Assembly (NCBI GenBank): GCA_015680685.1
Contig: MNCI01004661.1
Coordinates: 1,461,441-1,525,440 of the forward strand
Origin: Gnetum montanum
Taxonomy: Eukaryota; Streptophyta; Gnetopsida; Gnetales; Gnetaceae
Direction: 5' to 3'
DNA: 64,000 nucleotides
Positions within the stretch are counted from its first letter, which is position 1; each line of letters begins with the position of its first letter. The notes beneath the pieces are model-generated. The model searched no databases and was not told the origin of the DNA. It worked only from the letters and a program-made list of their open reading frames with translations. This document shows positions 24,161 through 35,430 of this stretch, in pieces. Made by a program: the position numbers and the translations under genes.

Positions 24161-24205
24161 ACCAAGTGAAAGTCCCCTTCCCGAGAGATCTTTCTTTCAA
24201 GCCAC

Positions 24206-25012
24206 ATGGAGGAAATCAAGGCCAATGCAACAGCTAATGGCAAGGACTTTGTAGCTACACTAACCCAAGTGAAGCAAATTCTCAAGCAAAAGAACACAAC
24301 ATTGAGCTTCTACGACCTATTCATGACTTCATCTGCTCACTACCAAGCATTGGCCAAGATCTTGGCCTCCATTTCAGTTACGGAGGACATCCCTGCAGAT
24401 GAGGCATCCATACGTGCAACGATGTTGATCCCTACATCACAAGAATCGAGTTCAACATCCCTAGTATTCCTTGATAATGCAGTTAAAGTTAACCCCGAAT
24501 GAGGGGAGGTCACTATAGCTCCACTATCCATTAGCATTCATGTTGGACAATGTACCATCCGTAGAGTACATGTTGATGATGGTGCAGCAACAAACGTAGT
24601 CTTGTACTCAATCATCAACAAGCTAGGCCTAGCAAATGAAATTAGGCCAACAAAAATCACATGTCTAAAATCCTTCAATGGATCACGTGTCACAGTCAAG
24701 GGTACAATCAACTTAGCCTTTTTAGTAGGAGAGCAATTCCCCACTAGTGACGATTTCACTATCATAGAGGAGATGCCAGGTTTCAACATGATTCTAGGCA
24801 GGCCTTGGCTAGCCCAACTAAGGGCCATCTCCTCTCCCATCCACCAAGAAATCCACCTTCCATATGAAGGTGGTCAAGTTATCATCCATGGTGATAACGC
24901 TTCCTCTTCGACTATCCACAACATAGACATGGTACAAGTTTTAGAAGATGAGTTTCTTGGTGGTACACCTATAACAACCAATGCAGCGCCTAAGGCTAAC
25001 ACACCAGAATGA
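24206..25012 (+). pseudogene. Element B aspartic protease region
   Basis: It opens with a helical segment (LTQVKQILKQKNTTLSFYDL, then YQALAKILASISV) like the one preceding protease in Tat/Ogre polyproteins. After one stop at 24499 the retropepsin-like domain reads VHVDDGAATNVV (about 24568-24600), where the family has (L/V)D(S/T/G)G, and ends with MILGRPWLAQLRAIS and SPIHQE, strong family markers. The active-site triad is D-D-G. The frame 24602-25012 is open for 136 codons. No RT follows. Confidence 0.75.
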
Positions 25013-26899
25013 GTAGTTGAAGCCAATAGCTTCCTAGAGGATCCTAAGCCTTCCACACTCCCTAATCCATGCCTAGTTAGGAAGCAACTACATAACTAAG
25101 ACTTTCCCTTGGCCAAAAATGTGTTAGATGCTTGCCTACCCTTTGCCTCCACTTGCCATGTATTTTTGACATTCATTTACATCGCACTAGCCTATGTGTT
25201 TACATTTTTCCCGCTCACTTAGATCACGCTTTTTACTTTGTTTACACATTCATCAACTTAGTTTACACATTGCATTTGAAAAACATCAAACATAAAAAAA
25301 TGTAAAACTACAAAAACACATGGCCCAAAAAGGCCTTAAACTAGCCTACGACCCGAAACGACCTAAAACTATCACTTTTTCCATTGCTTTTCTTTCATTC
25401 ATACATTTTAACTCTATTTACGATAGGTGTTGCCTGATGTTGTTTTCTTTCTAGTTAATTTTTGCAGAATCTCGCAGGCACATAGCATGACCATGCATGC
25501 AGCATCACACTTTACACAAGTAGGGTAAGCACTAGTCCGCTATGACTATAAACTAGCACAGATAGTCCACTATGACTATAAACTGGCACAGACAGTCCAC
25601 TATGACTATAAAATGGCACTACACCATATGCTATGATGCTAAACTAGCACCTTCCAAGGGGTTACGACGTGAAACTAACCCGCAATAATCCACTAAGACT
25701 ATAAACTAGCGACATCATCGATGGCCAGGAAATACTTGAAAAGACATGTTGCTGCAATTGGCTATACCTATTCCATAAAGACTTTATACATAATTTGTCT
25801 CACAGACCTTGATGAAGCTAATGCTATTCATGATTCTGTTTGCTTTGAAATTGCACATGGCAGCTCCATCTCCCCAGTTGTTTTCAAGTTTGAAGTGTTT
25901 AGCTAACCGAATCATTTGTCGTTTTCCTATCTTCTTGGAGTTGTGTTTGTAGGATGACATGCCTAAGGTGTTTGTGCATAGATGCACTTCATCATGATGA
26001 CGAGGTATCACATTCTTCCTAACACCCGCAACTGGGTTAATCAATCCGTTCATAAGTACATTCCCGACTCCTGATACATTCCCTATTCCCCATCATATTC
26101 CCTTTGTCCTATTTAATTACACCCCCTAGATACATTCTACTCACCCCAAAGCTCTTGATACATTGTTGCACACTCTCTAAGCAGTTACAACGTAAAACAT
26201 AGTACCTGGTACACGATACAAAATGCAAGCACATGAGCATGAGCACAGCACTGAAAGCAAGCTCTTCCATTAAAAAAAAAGTAAAGTAAAACAAAAAGAA
26301 AAGAAAAGTAAAAAAAAAAGAAGAAAAAAAAGAAAAAGAACAAAAAGATCAAAGAGCAAAATGCACGGAAAAGGTCTTCATAACCTCGTTGACATCATTG
26401 ACCAAAGACCATTAGCTCTTCCCATCCAAACCCCAGGCAGGAAGGCAATTGTCTTGGAAAAATAGTTACACTTGTGTCTCAAATGATCATGTTGCACATC
26501 ATCATGTGGCTTTGGCTATTTACAATGGGCTCTTGTAAACACTCTACAAGAGTCTCGTTTCTCCAAAGAACGCACTTCCTATGTCTTGGTTCCAAGTCTG
26601 CTGAAAATCAACTACTGACAAGAACTAAAGATATGACTTGTTCATGTGAGAGCATTTCTCTCCCACAATTCCAACAGCAATTATAACCCTTGATTAACTC
26701 CTGATTTCTTGGTCACAAGCAATCCCCCTGCATCTTGAACTGCACTTCCCCCAATCCCATGTACTTTTGAATATGATGCGATGACACCCAACCAGGGGCC
26801 GATGGATAATGCTTGGTACTTGGTTGTTCATAGTGTTTTGCACTTCTTTGTTGATGCCTCTCGAGTGGATTTCTCTAAACTTCAATAAAGAGGAACCAA
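25013..26899 (+). other. 3' noncoding part of element B
   Basis: No RT, RNase H or integrase motif is readable in any frame, although these should follow protease. It contains a 30-bp tandem repeat (25534-25621) and an A-rich stretch (26271-26345). A purine-rich AATAAAGAGGAACCA just before the 3' LTR at 26900 is a possible polypurine tract. Confidence 0.65.
25534..25621 (+). repeat. 30-bp tandem repeat, three units
   Basis: Units begin AGTCCACTATGACTATAAAC and continue TGGCACAGAC, at 25534, 25564 and 25594 (last one partial). A further degenerate copy lies near 25690 (CCACTAAGACTATAAACTAG). Confidence 0.9.
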
Positions 26900-28776
26900 T
26901 GAAACACCACTAATTTCAGCCTAACACTTTGAAACAAGAATGACTCAAGCCCTTTCGAGCATTCAGGAGGCAAAATTTGACTAAGACATGGAACTCACGC
27001 TGTCAAGCTAGCTTGCCCTCAATGTGAACAACTCCAACAGCTTCAAGATCAAGTCAAAAATGGTCCAAATCTGAGGGTGTGAGCCATCCTCAAGGGCCAC
27101 TAATGTCCACTCCAAGTTTTAGCATTCATGGATTCAAATTTTAAGACATTGTTCACATTTTCACACTCACGCTGAGGTCACACTGGTAGCGTGAGCAACT
27201 TTCAGAGCCTCAAAACTGAGTTAAAATGACTTGATTTCAAGGATGCAAGTCATCCTCAAGATTCACTATTAACAACTATGGATCCCAGCCTCCAGAATTC
27301 CAGATTTCGGGCCCAAAATTACAAGCTTTTGCAGCTCATGCTGTCACTCACACTGAGGTCATGCTGGTAGCGTGAGTACAACATGAGCAACTTTCAAAGC
27401 CTTAAGATCGGGTCAAAATGACTTGATTTCAAGGGTGCAAGTCATCCTCAGGGTTCACTATTGACAACTATGGGTCCCAACCTCCAAAATTCTAGATTTT
27501 GGGCCCAAAAATTGCAAGTTTTTATAGCTCATGCTATGGTCACGCTACACTCACGCTGGCAGCGTGAGTCCAGTGTGAGCTATCCAAAAGTGGTGTAAAA
27601 AAAGTTACATCAGGCTCAATTTCTGATTTTTAGATCATTCTCAAAGTCAATCATAGTCAAGCAACCATTACACTTCAAGAATCAGGCTTCAAAAATCAAA
27701 ATTTGGTGAAAAATACGTCATTTTGGCTCACTCACACTGAAGTCACATTGGCAGCATGAGTGTAGCGTGAGTGTAGCATGAGTACAGTGTGAGCATGCTA
27801 AGGACACGCCAAGATAAAATCAACTCATGTTGGAAGTTCGAGTCAAGCAAAGAAGCCTCAAACAGCCACAGAGCCACTCAAATCAACATCCTATAGCAGT
27901 CAATTTAGAGATCCAGAAGTTTCAAGCGAGCCAGAGTCAATTTCTTTTGTTGTACATTGTCATTTCATTGTAAATTTTCATCATTTGTGAGCTTGTTAGG
28001 CTCTTACGCTCCGAATTGTATGTGCTTCCATGAGTGTAAGCTAGCTTGAGTAAGTTATCACACGCAGTAAGATACAATGCACCTGGTCGAGAACGTAGCT
28101 TGCCCACACACGTCCAACTCACACACAGCTGTCCATCAGACATGTGTCACACGATCTGTTTTCCTCTCATCTCTTAGCCATTGATTCCATCCATGGATTC
28201 TGTGCCTGAACCTGGAAAAACCCTATAAATACCCTGTCAATTCACATAAACAGGGTTGGCAATTTTGAAGGTTGATGGCTTAGGAAACTCAAACCAGCAA
28301 TCCTTGGATGCTCAGACACACCTGACTCCTAACATCCAAGCACTTCTGAAACACATCACATCACCCCAGGGCTTGGCGCTTAACCTGCCATCCACACGTG
28401 CAGCTACACTTTGACCAATGCACATATTTTCTAAGCAATACAATACAGTTCATTTTGCCAGCCATTATTCTGTTTACTCTGTTTTACATTCGGTTTACAT
28501 TTTGTTTGCAATACTAGTCTGTGTACACTCTGTTTGCATTTTGTACATTACCATTTACATTTCGTACATCATTAGTTACGATAACCCCAGTGTAAGCCAT
28601 AGTTTACGCTCGGGGAAGTCCTTGGTTGATTTGTGTGCAGACCATCTAAGGCACTCTACCTTCATTTACTTTTCCAGCTTGTCCTCGGGTGAAGGCAGGG
28701 TCAGCTGTGTCTGCCCGACGATCTTTCGGTGTTTGTTTTCCCTTCCAGCCTTACACCAATGATTTAGGTCAGTACA
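26900..28776 (+). mobile_element. Element B 3' LTR
   Basis: 1877 bp, starting TGAAACACCACTAATTTCAG and ending GGTCAGTACA. A TATA box is near 28223. It is followed by GGGGC (28777-28781), the right target duplication. It shares the CACGCT/AGCGTG motif clusters with the 5' copy. Confidence 0.9.
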
Positions 28777-28817
28777 GGGGCCCCATCGACATAAGGGAAA
28801 AATACTATAAATATATG
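28777..28817 (+). promoter_or_regulatory. U3-like internal module of element A, right half with TATA box
   Basis: GGGGCCCCATCGACATA (28777-28793) is identical to 32459-32475 in U3 of A's own 3' LTR. In both places an A-rich spacer and CTATAAATAY follow (28805-28814 here; 32501-32510 in the LTR). Together with 19371-19430 it looks like a copy of the LTR core promoter placed upstream of ORF3. The first five bases are also the right target duplication of B. Confidence 0.6.
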
Positions 28818-29251
28818 TGACCCCACTTTGAAAAATTTACATTTTCTCACAAACACCAAAGGAGTTTTTCCATTTTTCAAAGCCCAGAACCTTCCAAAGC
28901 CCATAACGTCCAAACTATTTATTCAAATCACTTTGTTCTACAACCTTGTAGCCACTAGAGGTAAGCTCTTCCTTATGGGGGCTACAAATGTGCCATTTTT
29001 GGAAAAAAAAAAATTTGTAATTTTTTCTAACTCCCACAAAGGTTTAACTAAAAAAATCAACTGTTAAACACCAAATTACAAGAGTTAAACCCTTCCAACA
29101 AGATCCTGTGATAATTATAATAAATAATTAATAAAATTATCAATCTGGCATGGTCCAACCTTAGCCAAGTGTAACTAACTAATGAGAGAAGGTATTCAAA
29201 CATAGAGTTACACATTATATCTACTAATCCATGGATGTGTTGTGACCACGG
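28818..29251 (+). other. Leader and possible intron upstream of ORF3 in element A
   Basis: The segment runs from the TATA-like box to the ORF3 start. ACTAGAG|GTAAGCTCTT (junction 28960/28961) is a good donor and aligns with CAGAG|GTATGCTCTT in element C. The acceptor, clear in C (TTGCAG|ATG), is mutated here to CCACGG-ATG. A purine tract TTATGGGGGC lies just after the donor, as in C. Confidence 0.5.
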
Positions 29252-32097
29252 ATGGCACCAAAAGGAAAGCACATGCAAGAAGCAAGACCGTCCCAACAAG
29301 GGAAAAATGGCCTAGAATGGGAAGGGGCCAAGAACAGCCCCAAGAAGAACCACTTGCAAGCCACAACATAAGTCCTCTTAGGGAAGAGGTGGAGGTGGAA
29401 TCTATTAGACAAATTCCAAAACTCGTAGCATTGGGATGATGTGCCAACACAACTAGCAAATCTTGAGGTGACCTTAATAGAGGCTTGCCTAAATCAAATT
29501 AAATCAAGGGAGGTCCAAAAATAGGTGCTTCAGGAGTTAATTTTTGGCCCTTTCCTAGAGCATGCACAAAGAGAAGTACAGGACTAGCTAAAGGCCTCTT
29601 CCATGTGGCCAATCATCACTTCCATCGAGGAGTGGTACATGGGAGAGACATTCTTATTCTAAAATAACACGTAGCCTAGATCAACAGTGAAAATCAAGGA
29701 CATCTCAATGTCCTACTTGGCGTAGGCCATTACTGCAATGTTTGGGTTGCTTGAAATAAGGACAGATCTTATTGAGATCCCAATGCAAGCAGATGTCAGT
29801 ATCAAGAAAGAATGGGTGCAATGGTGCTATGGTGTTGACCATAAGGAGTTTGGTGCACCCACATCAATAGAGAGGATTTATTACAAGATTGTGGCCTTCC
29901 ACCTTAATCCCATGGTAAGGCCAAGCAAGATCACTACCTTCTTTGCCCAAGCATTTGTCAATTTGAGTGGGAGATTCTTGGTCAACCTTCTGTAGTTGAT
30001 CTATCTAGAGATGGAGAAGTGGTTTAAAGAAAATGAACACAAAAGAAAGGCACTCCCCTTTCCATGCCTCATCAGAAAACTCTGTCGAAGGGGAGGGATA
30101 GTCCATTACACCAACAACATTGTCAAAACCATTTCAACCGCCAAATAGGCAGAAATGATGAAGGATAAAATGCTTGCAACCATAATTCAAGAAGAGGAGT
30201 AGTGACCACCACCTCCACTTGCCACTCAGACAATAGTGCCAAACATCGTTGCAACCACCCAATGGTTGCGAGAATACAAAGAATGGCTCTTGAGTGGACA
30301 AGAGCAAAGAGTAGGCATGAGTGGCAGGGACCCATCCATATATAGACCAACCATGAGTTACCTTAATGGGGTGGCCTGAACAATTATTTTGATGGATGAG
30401 GGTGGATTCATTTTCTTAGCCCAAAGAACATAGTTACCCATGAGGTCAAATTTGAGTGCCATAGAGGTCATAGTATCTCTCACAAAACAACAACCACTCT
30501 TAGAAATCTTTGGAAATGCTGTGACCTTCTTGGTGTGCTTAGAGGAGGGTGATGGGGCAACTGTACTGGTGAGGCAACACCAAGGGCAAGAGATAGCAGC
30601 AAAAGTGGTCACTGACCATATTACTGAGACACTCAATGCACTTGCAGTGTTTGTACTAGACATCAATACACTCAAGGATGTGTAGATGTCTGCAGGAACC
30701 ACAAGTGGTAGAATAAGCACAACATAGCATGAAAAACTACTAGACCAATTGGTAGGAATTGGGCAAGTGCTTCTTGATGTCTTTGACCTTATAGACAACA
30801 TTACTACAAATAAGTTGAAGCTACTAGAGGTAAGGGGCAAAACAATCATATTGGAGGGGCAACTTGAAATAGCCAAGGAGTAGAATAAATGCTTGGCTGC
30901 AGAAGTTACCAAACTAAGAGCCCAGATTGCGAATCCTACATTTCTCAACCCAACACTAATAAGAGATGAGGCTATGGAACAACTCCACATCAAACTCAGA
31001 GGGGTTGAGGGTGTAATAAAGATGGTGGTGTTCTACCTATCCTTGGTAGAGGCCACATAGCACAAGATTTAGAAGGCCTTGGATCGGGCCTGCCAAGAGA
31101 ACATCCAACTAACCGTAGAGAATCATCACATGTGAAATGTTAATGTGCACAAGAAATAGTTAACTAATTTCATCCATCAACAATAGGAGCAATTGGCCAA
31201 AGCAAACTCAAAACTAAGGAGATTGGCAATAGAGAATAGGAATCTCTTCATGGATGAGGTGCACGACCTTTACCATAAAATTGCAATCAAAGTAGTCACT
31301 TGAAAATCTAAAGCTCTTAAATTTGAGAAGGTTAAAGATCATTATAGAGAGCAAGTTAGTTTACAAAAGGAAGTAAATGAAAAGCACATCCAATTGGTAA
31401 AGGCAAAAGCAAATGAAGCCCTCCAACAACTTCAACAAGGCAGAGAAGTTTGGCAACCCATCATTGATGGGATAGATGCCTACAACAAGGTCGAAATTCA
31501 CACCAAGGAGTTGCAGATTAAGGAGATGATAGAATATATGGAACTTACCAATCTCCTTATGCAAATCTGGCCATGTTGACTACTAGATGACCATGGTTAG
31601 AGTTCAAGAAATAGGTGGTCAGCTCGTACTTATTATATGAGGCCAAGTTCAAGCACCATAAGGACACCAAGGAGAAGCTTGCGGTGGCTAACGCTGAACT
31701 TAAAGTTCTCAAGGCATGCTTCACAAATCAACAATCAACTGTTGAGAACCTAGCCAAGAGAATGAATAACTACCAGGAGCTACATAACGTAGTCAGGGCA
31801 TTCGACATTGAACAAAAACAGTTCATTTCCTGGTTTTTCACTCTAAAAAAAATGTTCCTGATCATGCCTTGTCCATGGGAAATCCCTATTCCAACCCACA
31901 CTAGTGATGTTGTGTGGACTGTGAATGATTCCTGAAGTAAGGAGGAGAAAATGAAGGCATTGCTAGATGCCTTTCACCTTTCACCGGAGGTTGTAGCCAC
32001 AACAGGATAGCCATAATTGCCTTAGCTACTACATGTGCTTGAAGCTAGTAAAGGTCCTTTAGAGCCTCAGGAGCCTCCACCGCCATGGATCGTCTAA
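29252..32097 (+). pseudogene. Element A ORF3: env-position ORF with plant-transposon-like domain and coiled coil
   Basis: It starts ATGGCACC as in C. The N-terminal part reads, with stops, ELIFGPFLEHAQREVQD, SMWPIITS and EWYMGETFLF, then KEFGAPTSIERIYYKI, FHLNPMVRPSKITTF and LPFPCLIRKLC. A Pro-rich linker follows (about 30200). The rest is Leu/Glu/Lys/Gln-rich helical sequence typical of a coiled coil (for example 30810-31920, including ELQIKEMIEYMEL). The C-terminus reads CPWEIPIPTHTSD and ends in a Pro-rich stop at 32095-32097. Many in-frame stops make it a pseudogene. Its role is unknown; its place after pol is that of env-like genes in Athila, but I see no signal peptide or membrane segment. 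Confidence 0.7.
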
Positions 32098-32323
32098 TCT
32101 TCACCACCATCTTCACGCCATTAGAGCATGTGCTATTCAATTTTTTGTAGTCACATCATGATGTTCAATTTTGTGTCATGAACACCATAATTTTTTGTAA
32201 TTTGTGTGATCTGTACACTTAGGCACTTAGTTTTGTCAAGTCAGTTTGTTTTGTTAAGAGTTAAGTCAATAATTCCATACCTTCCCAACTTTTGTAAGGG
32301 AACTTGAGGATGAATTTTTATTT

Positions 32324-32336
32324 AGTTGTGGGGGTA
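32324..32336 (+). other. Polypurine tract of element A
   Basis: AGTTGTGGGGGTA directly precedes the 3' LTR. This is the usual plus-strand DNA priming site. The same tract, slightly varied, precedes the LTRs at 474 and 56174. Confidence 0.85.
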
Positions 32337-33152
32337 TGATGAGCGTCAATGTGTCACATCAATGAGCCCCCGTTGACATGGCCTCATTGACGAGGCCCTG
32401 TTTACATAGTGTTGCCCCATTGACAGGGTCGCGTTGACGTAGCATTTGCTACGTTGATGGGGCCCCATCGACATAGTCCTATAGCAAAAAAAAAAAAAAA
32501 CTATAAATACAAGCTCCTAGCCATGTTTATGAGCATTCAAGTCATAGTAGTAGTAGAGCTATTATAGTTTGTCCATTTAAAAGTTGGAATATTTTCCCGA
32601 GTGCCCGCAGTAGGAGTCCTTGGGTGTATGGATCTTTATTCAAGCACTGTTGTACCTGAACCACACCAGTGTGCACAGCAATAAAGACAAGCTTCTTGAT
32701 AAACCTTGCAACATTCTGAATAGTTTAAATGTTTTATTTATACATTCATTGTTTTTATTAAATATTTAATCAATTAAGCTGAATTAGGCTAAATTAGACT
32801 TTAATCAATTAAGCTAAATAGATTAAGTACATAAGTATGACTGCTTCGAGCGTAAACATATATTTGCTTGGTAATCCCAGCAGTGTTATTGCTTGGTAAC
32901 CCATCAATAGATACATGGGTTTAGGACGTGTACGGAAAGTGGGATTGGATGCTTATGTTAGGACTAGTTAGAGATTAGTTAGTTAGTTAATCAAATTAGT
33001 TAGTAAATTACTTTATCTCTCTCTTCAAACACCAAAGAACCTAAAACATAAAATGATAAAATTCATATGCCTCAATTACATTCAACCATACATTTGAGCT
33101 TCACGAGTGTAGTTGGGAAGACAACAAATGACCTTAGGACAAGGTTCACTTC
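32337..33152 (+). mobile_element. Element A 3' LTR, truncated
   Basis: Begins TGATGAGCGTCAATGTG and matches the 5' LTR up to AAGGTTCACTTC at 33152. There the similarity stops at a run of eight C's; about 110 bp present in the 5' LTR are missing. It contains GC-rich U3 repeats and TATA at 32501. Confidence 0.85.
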
Positions 33153-35430
33153 TCCCCCCCCACAATCTTCTCAACATCATTTGCTACATGATAAATCCCA
33201 TTTGTAATAATTGGTGGGACCCCTATTAACTACTTCTCTCATTCTTGAGTTGTATCTATTTGTCCTCGTCCTTGCTTAGGTATCATCTACAATTTACCTA
33301 AAACACAAGCATTAGTTCTTAGTAATCATATTTAATGTTTTAGCCATTCTCAAATCCTTGGTAAAGATCATTTTTAACAAAAGAGTAGGTGTTAAGGATC
33401 AAAGGGTTCATCAAATTAGCATTCCTAAGCTTTAAGGCAATCAAAAATGTTAAAATGACCTTATTGCATCATCAATAGCTTGCATATTCTTTCTTTGCAA
33501 CAAAACTTGAAATTTCATTAAAGCTTTCCATTGCTACATCAAATTCTTTTACTATTTTAAGTTCAAGCACAAATATTGAAAATGACGTAAATATTCTTAG
33601 GACTAGGACCATCCTCTCTTCGAGCAATTAATTTTCCTTTTTTGTCTTTTTGAAGCATCTACTGTAAGAATGTTCACTTGAGTAAACATCCCTAAAATTA
33701 GAAAGTCATTTCTTTCCATATTTTTTTTTGTGCTTTCCATAATTTATTCTTGCTTACTTTTAATATTTTTTGTGATCTAACACCCCATCCCTCTTCAATA
33801 TGCAATATGGAAGATTCTTTCATTCAACACTTCTAAAGTCTTTTTGTCAAACCCATAGTTTATTTTTCCATCATAGTTGTTTTATAATTTCTTGGGATGT
33901 GCTTTGCTACATTTATTTTTAAAATAACTTTCAAAAAGGCATCATTTGAAGTGATGGTAAGGTACTCATTTTTTAAGTTATAAAGCTTGGGTTTATGCAT
34001 GGACATAACTCTAAAAAGGTTAGGGTTTTGCTTGTCTACAGCCTTCTTTAAATAATTGCTTAATATGACTAACATTAAGCCTCCAAATGATGACCCTTTT
34101 AATTATGCTTTGAAGTTTAATATCTTTACGATCCAAATTAAAATTGATATAAAGCAATGCTTGAAAGTCACAACTCTATAATAAATTTCTAACTTCGCAA
34201 TGCTTCCATGAGCATAACAAAAAACTTTATAAAATAAGTAAGTCTTTCACGACTAACTTGCAATAACTTGCTGCAATTACCAATGCAACCAACTTGCTGC
34301 AATTAACAATGCAACCAACCCCAAAACAAATGCCATAACAAAACCGTCAACCACATAAAATGACATCATTTACGATAAATCCATGTTCACAATGTACCAT
34401 TACAAGAATAATGCATTTTTAATATGGAGCCTCCAAGGATCAAGGAGTCACGAAATACAAACAAAATTTCCGAGGCTTATCCTTAGAGATGTCGAAACAG
34501 CAATGAGCTGGAACACATAGACATGAAACTTACAAAAATAACAATTTTCTAGAACAAACACATGCTACTTTGTTGTATTAGGAATAACCTGAGCATGTTA
34601 AGTGATCTACTCTTATTGATGCTTCCATCTTTATCATGACTTGCGTTTGACAAAGTACCCTAAAAAAAATTATAATAAAACGAACGTGAAACCTATTTCT
34701 GGTAGCATTGCCCAGAATGTAACCGACAGAATTCAAGTAAATTAGTGATTCCGACCAAAGAACAAAAGCAAGTGCAAACTCTTTCTGAACGGAACCAGAC
34801 CAACCCTGAAGTGAGAAATCGATAAGAAAAACAACCTCGAATGAATATAAATTAAACAAACCAAACCAAGGGAGCCCACATGGCAGAGAGGGTTAGTAAA
34901 AAGCATTAAGCAACCTGCACGAGAATTCCTTATGGCTAGCATGATCATCCTCATCATTATTACGAATCTATTTAACTCAGCGCACGCAAGCCCACAACAT
35001 TCGAATTATTATGTTGCTTTGCATTTTGCATCTTTGCCCCTTTCACTCATTGGCAGTTTACCGGTGTTGGGTTTACCCCGTGCTGGATTTTCTGGCACCA
35101 GTTTCTGCTAAATATATATGATTCCTGAACAACGACGCCTTTGCTTGATCCGGAAGATAAAATCATAAATGATTGTTTGAATGGGAATGTGTTGCCCCGA
35201 TTTTATCTGGGATTCTAATTAATCGCAGAGCCAGTTGAATGAATTTGAGTGTAGCTAATAGGGATGAATGCCAGTGAATAGTAAGTGCTTTGAGGCAGAG
35301 GCTCTGTTGGCCATGGTTGAGGCACACTTGGTCACATCGAGAAAACTAAACTCCTGCAAATGCTCGACCGCCATTAATGGAGGTTGGTTTGTGGCATTTT
35401 CACGATTAGCAGTTCTGTGAGAACCTATCA
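33153..35430. other. Intergenic region upstream of the O-fucosyltransferase gene
   Basis: The first 1 kb is AT-rich with no recognised domain. A minus-strand frame (34075-33860, LFRVMSMHKPKLYNLKNEYL) and broken frames below it may be an old element I cannot name. A 26-bp repeat lies at 34265-34316. The last 400 bp become less AT-rich and hold the presumed promoter and 5' UTR. AATATATAT (about 35110-35118) is a possible TATA box, without further support. Confidence 0.5.
34265..34316. repeat. 26-bp tandem duplication
   Basis: The unit AACTTGCTGCAATTACCAAT plus GCAACC is repeated with one change (ACC to AAC). It lies in intergenic DNA. Confidence 0.9.

Larger units (their letters stand above)
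19431..28776 (+). mobile_element. Element B: non-autonomous Tat/Ogre-like LTR retrotransposon nested in A
   Basis: Two LTRs (19431-21323 and 26900-28776) start TGAAACACCACTAATTT and end GTACA. They are flanked by AGGGC on the left and GGGGC on the right, a 5-bp target duplication with one mismatch. Removing it rejoins A's internal module (CCATATACAGGGC|CCCATCGAC). The internal 5.6 kb encodes gag and a protease of Tat/Ogre type but no reverse transcriptase, RNase H or integrase, so it must have moved with enzymes supplied in trans, or lost pol before insertion. A solo LTR of the same family lies in C at 52071-53122. Confidence 0.9.
10634..33152 (+). mobile_element. Element A: decayed Athila-like Ty3/gypsy retrotransposon, interrupted by element B
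   Basis: The order is 5' LTR (10634-11579), tRNA-Asp-type primer binding site, gag, protease, RT, RNase H, integrase, about 1.6 kb noncoding, a U3-like module split by element B, ORF3, polypurine tract and a truncated 3' LTR (32337-33152). Protease before RT and integrase after RNase H fix it as gypsy. The Asp primer site and an extra ORF after integrase suggest Athila. Every ORF is broken. The 3' LTR stops about 110 bp early at a C run, so no target duplication can be confirmed. With element B removed it would be about 13.2 kb. Confidence 0.85.

Noticed and set aside
30358-30993. A 211-residue minus-strand ORF in element A
   Set aside because: It is antisense to the ORF3 coiled coil, and its Ser/Leu/Val composition is what the reverse frame of a Glu/Lys/Leu helix gives. 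The matching region of C is not open at similar length, so it does not look like a conserved antisense gene.
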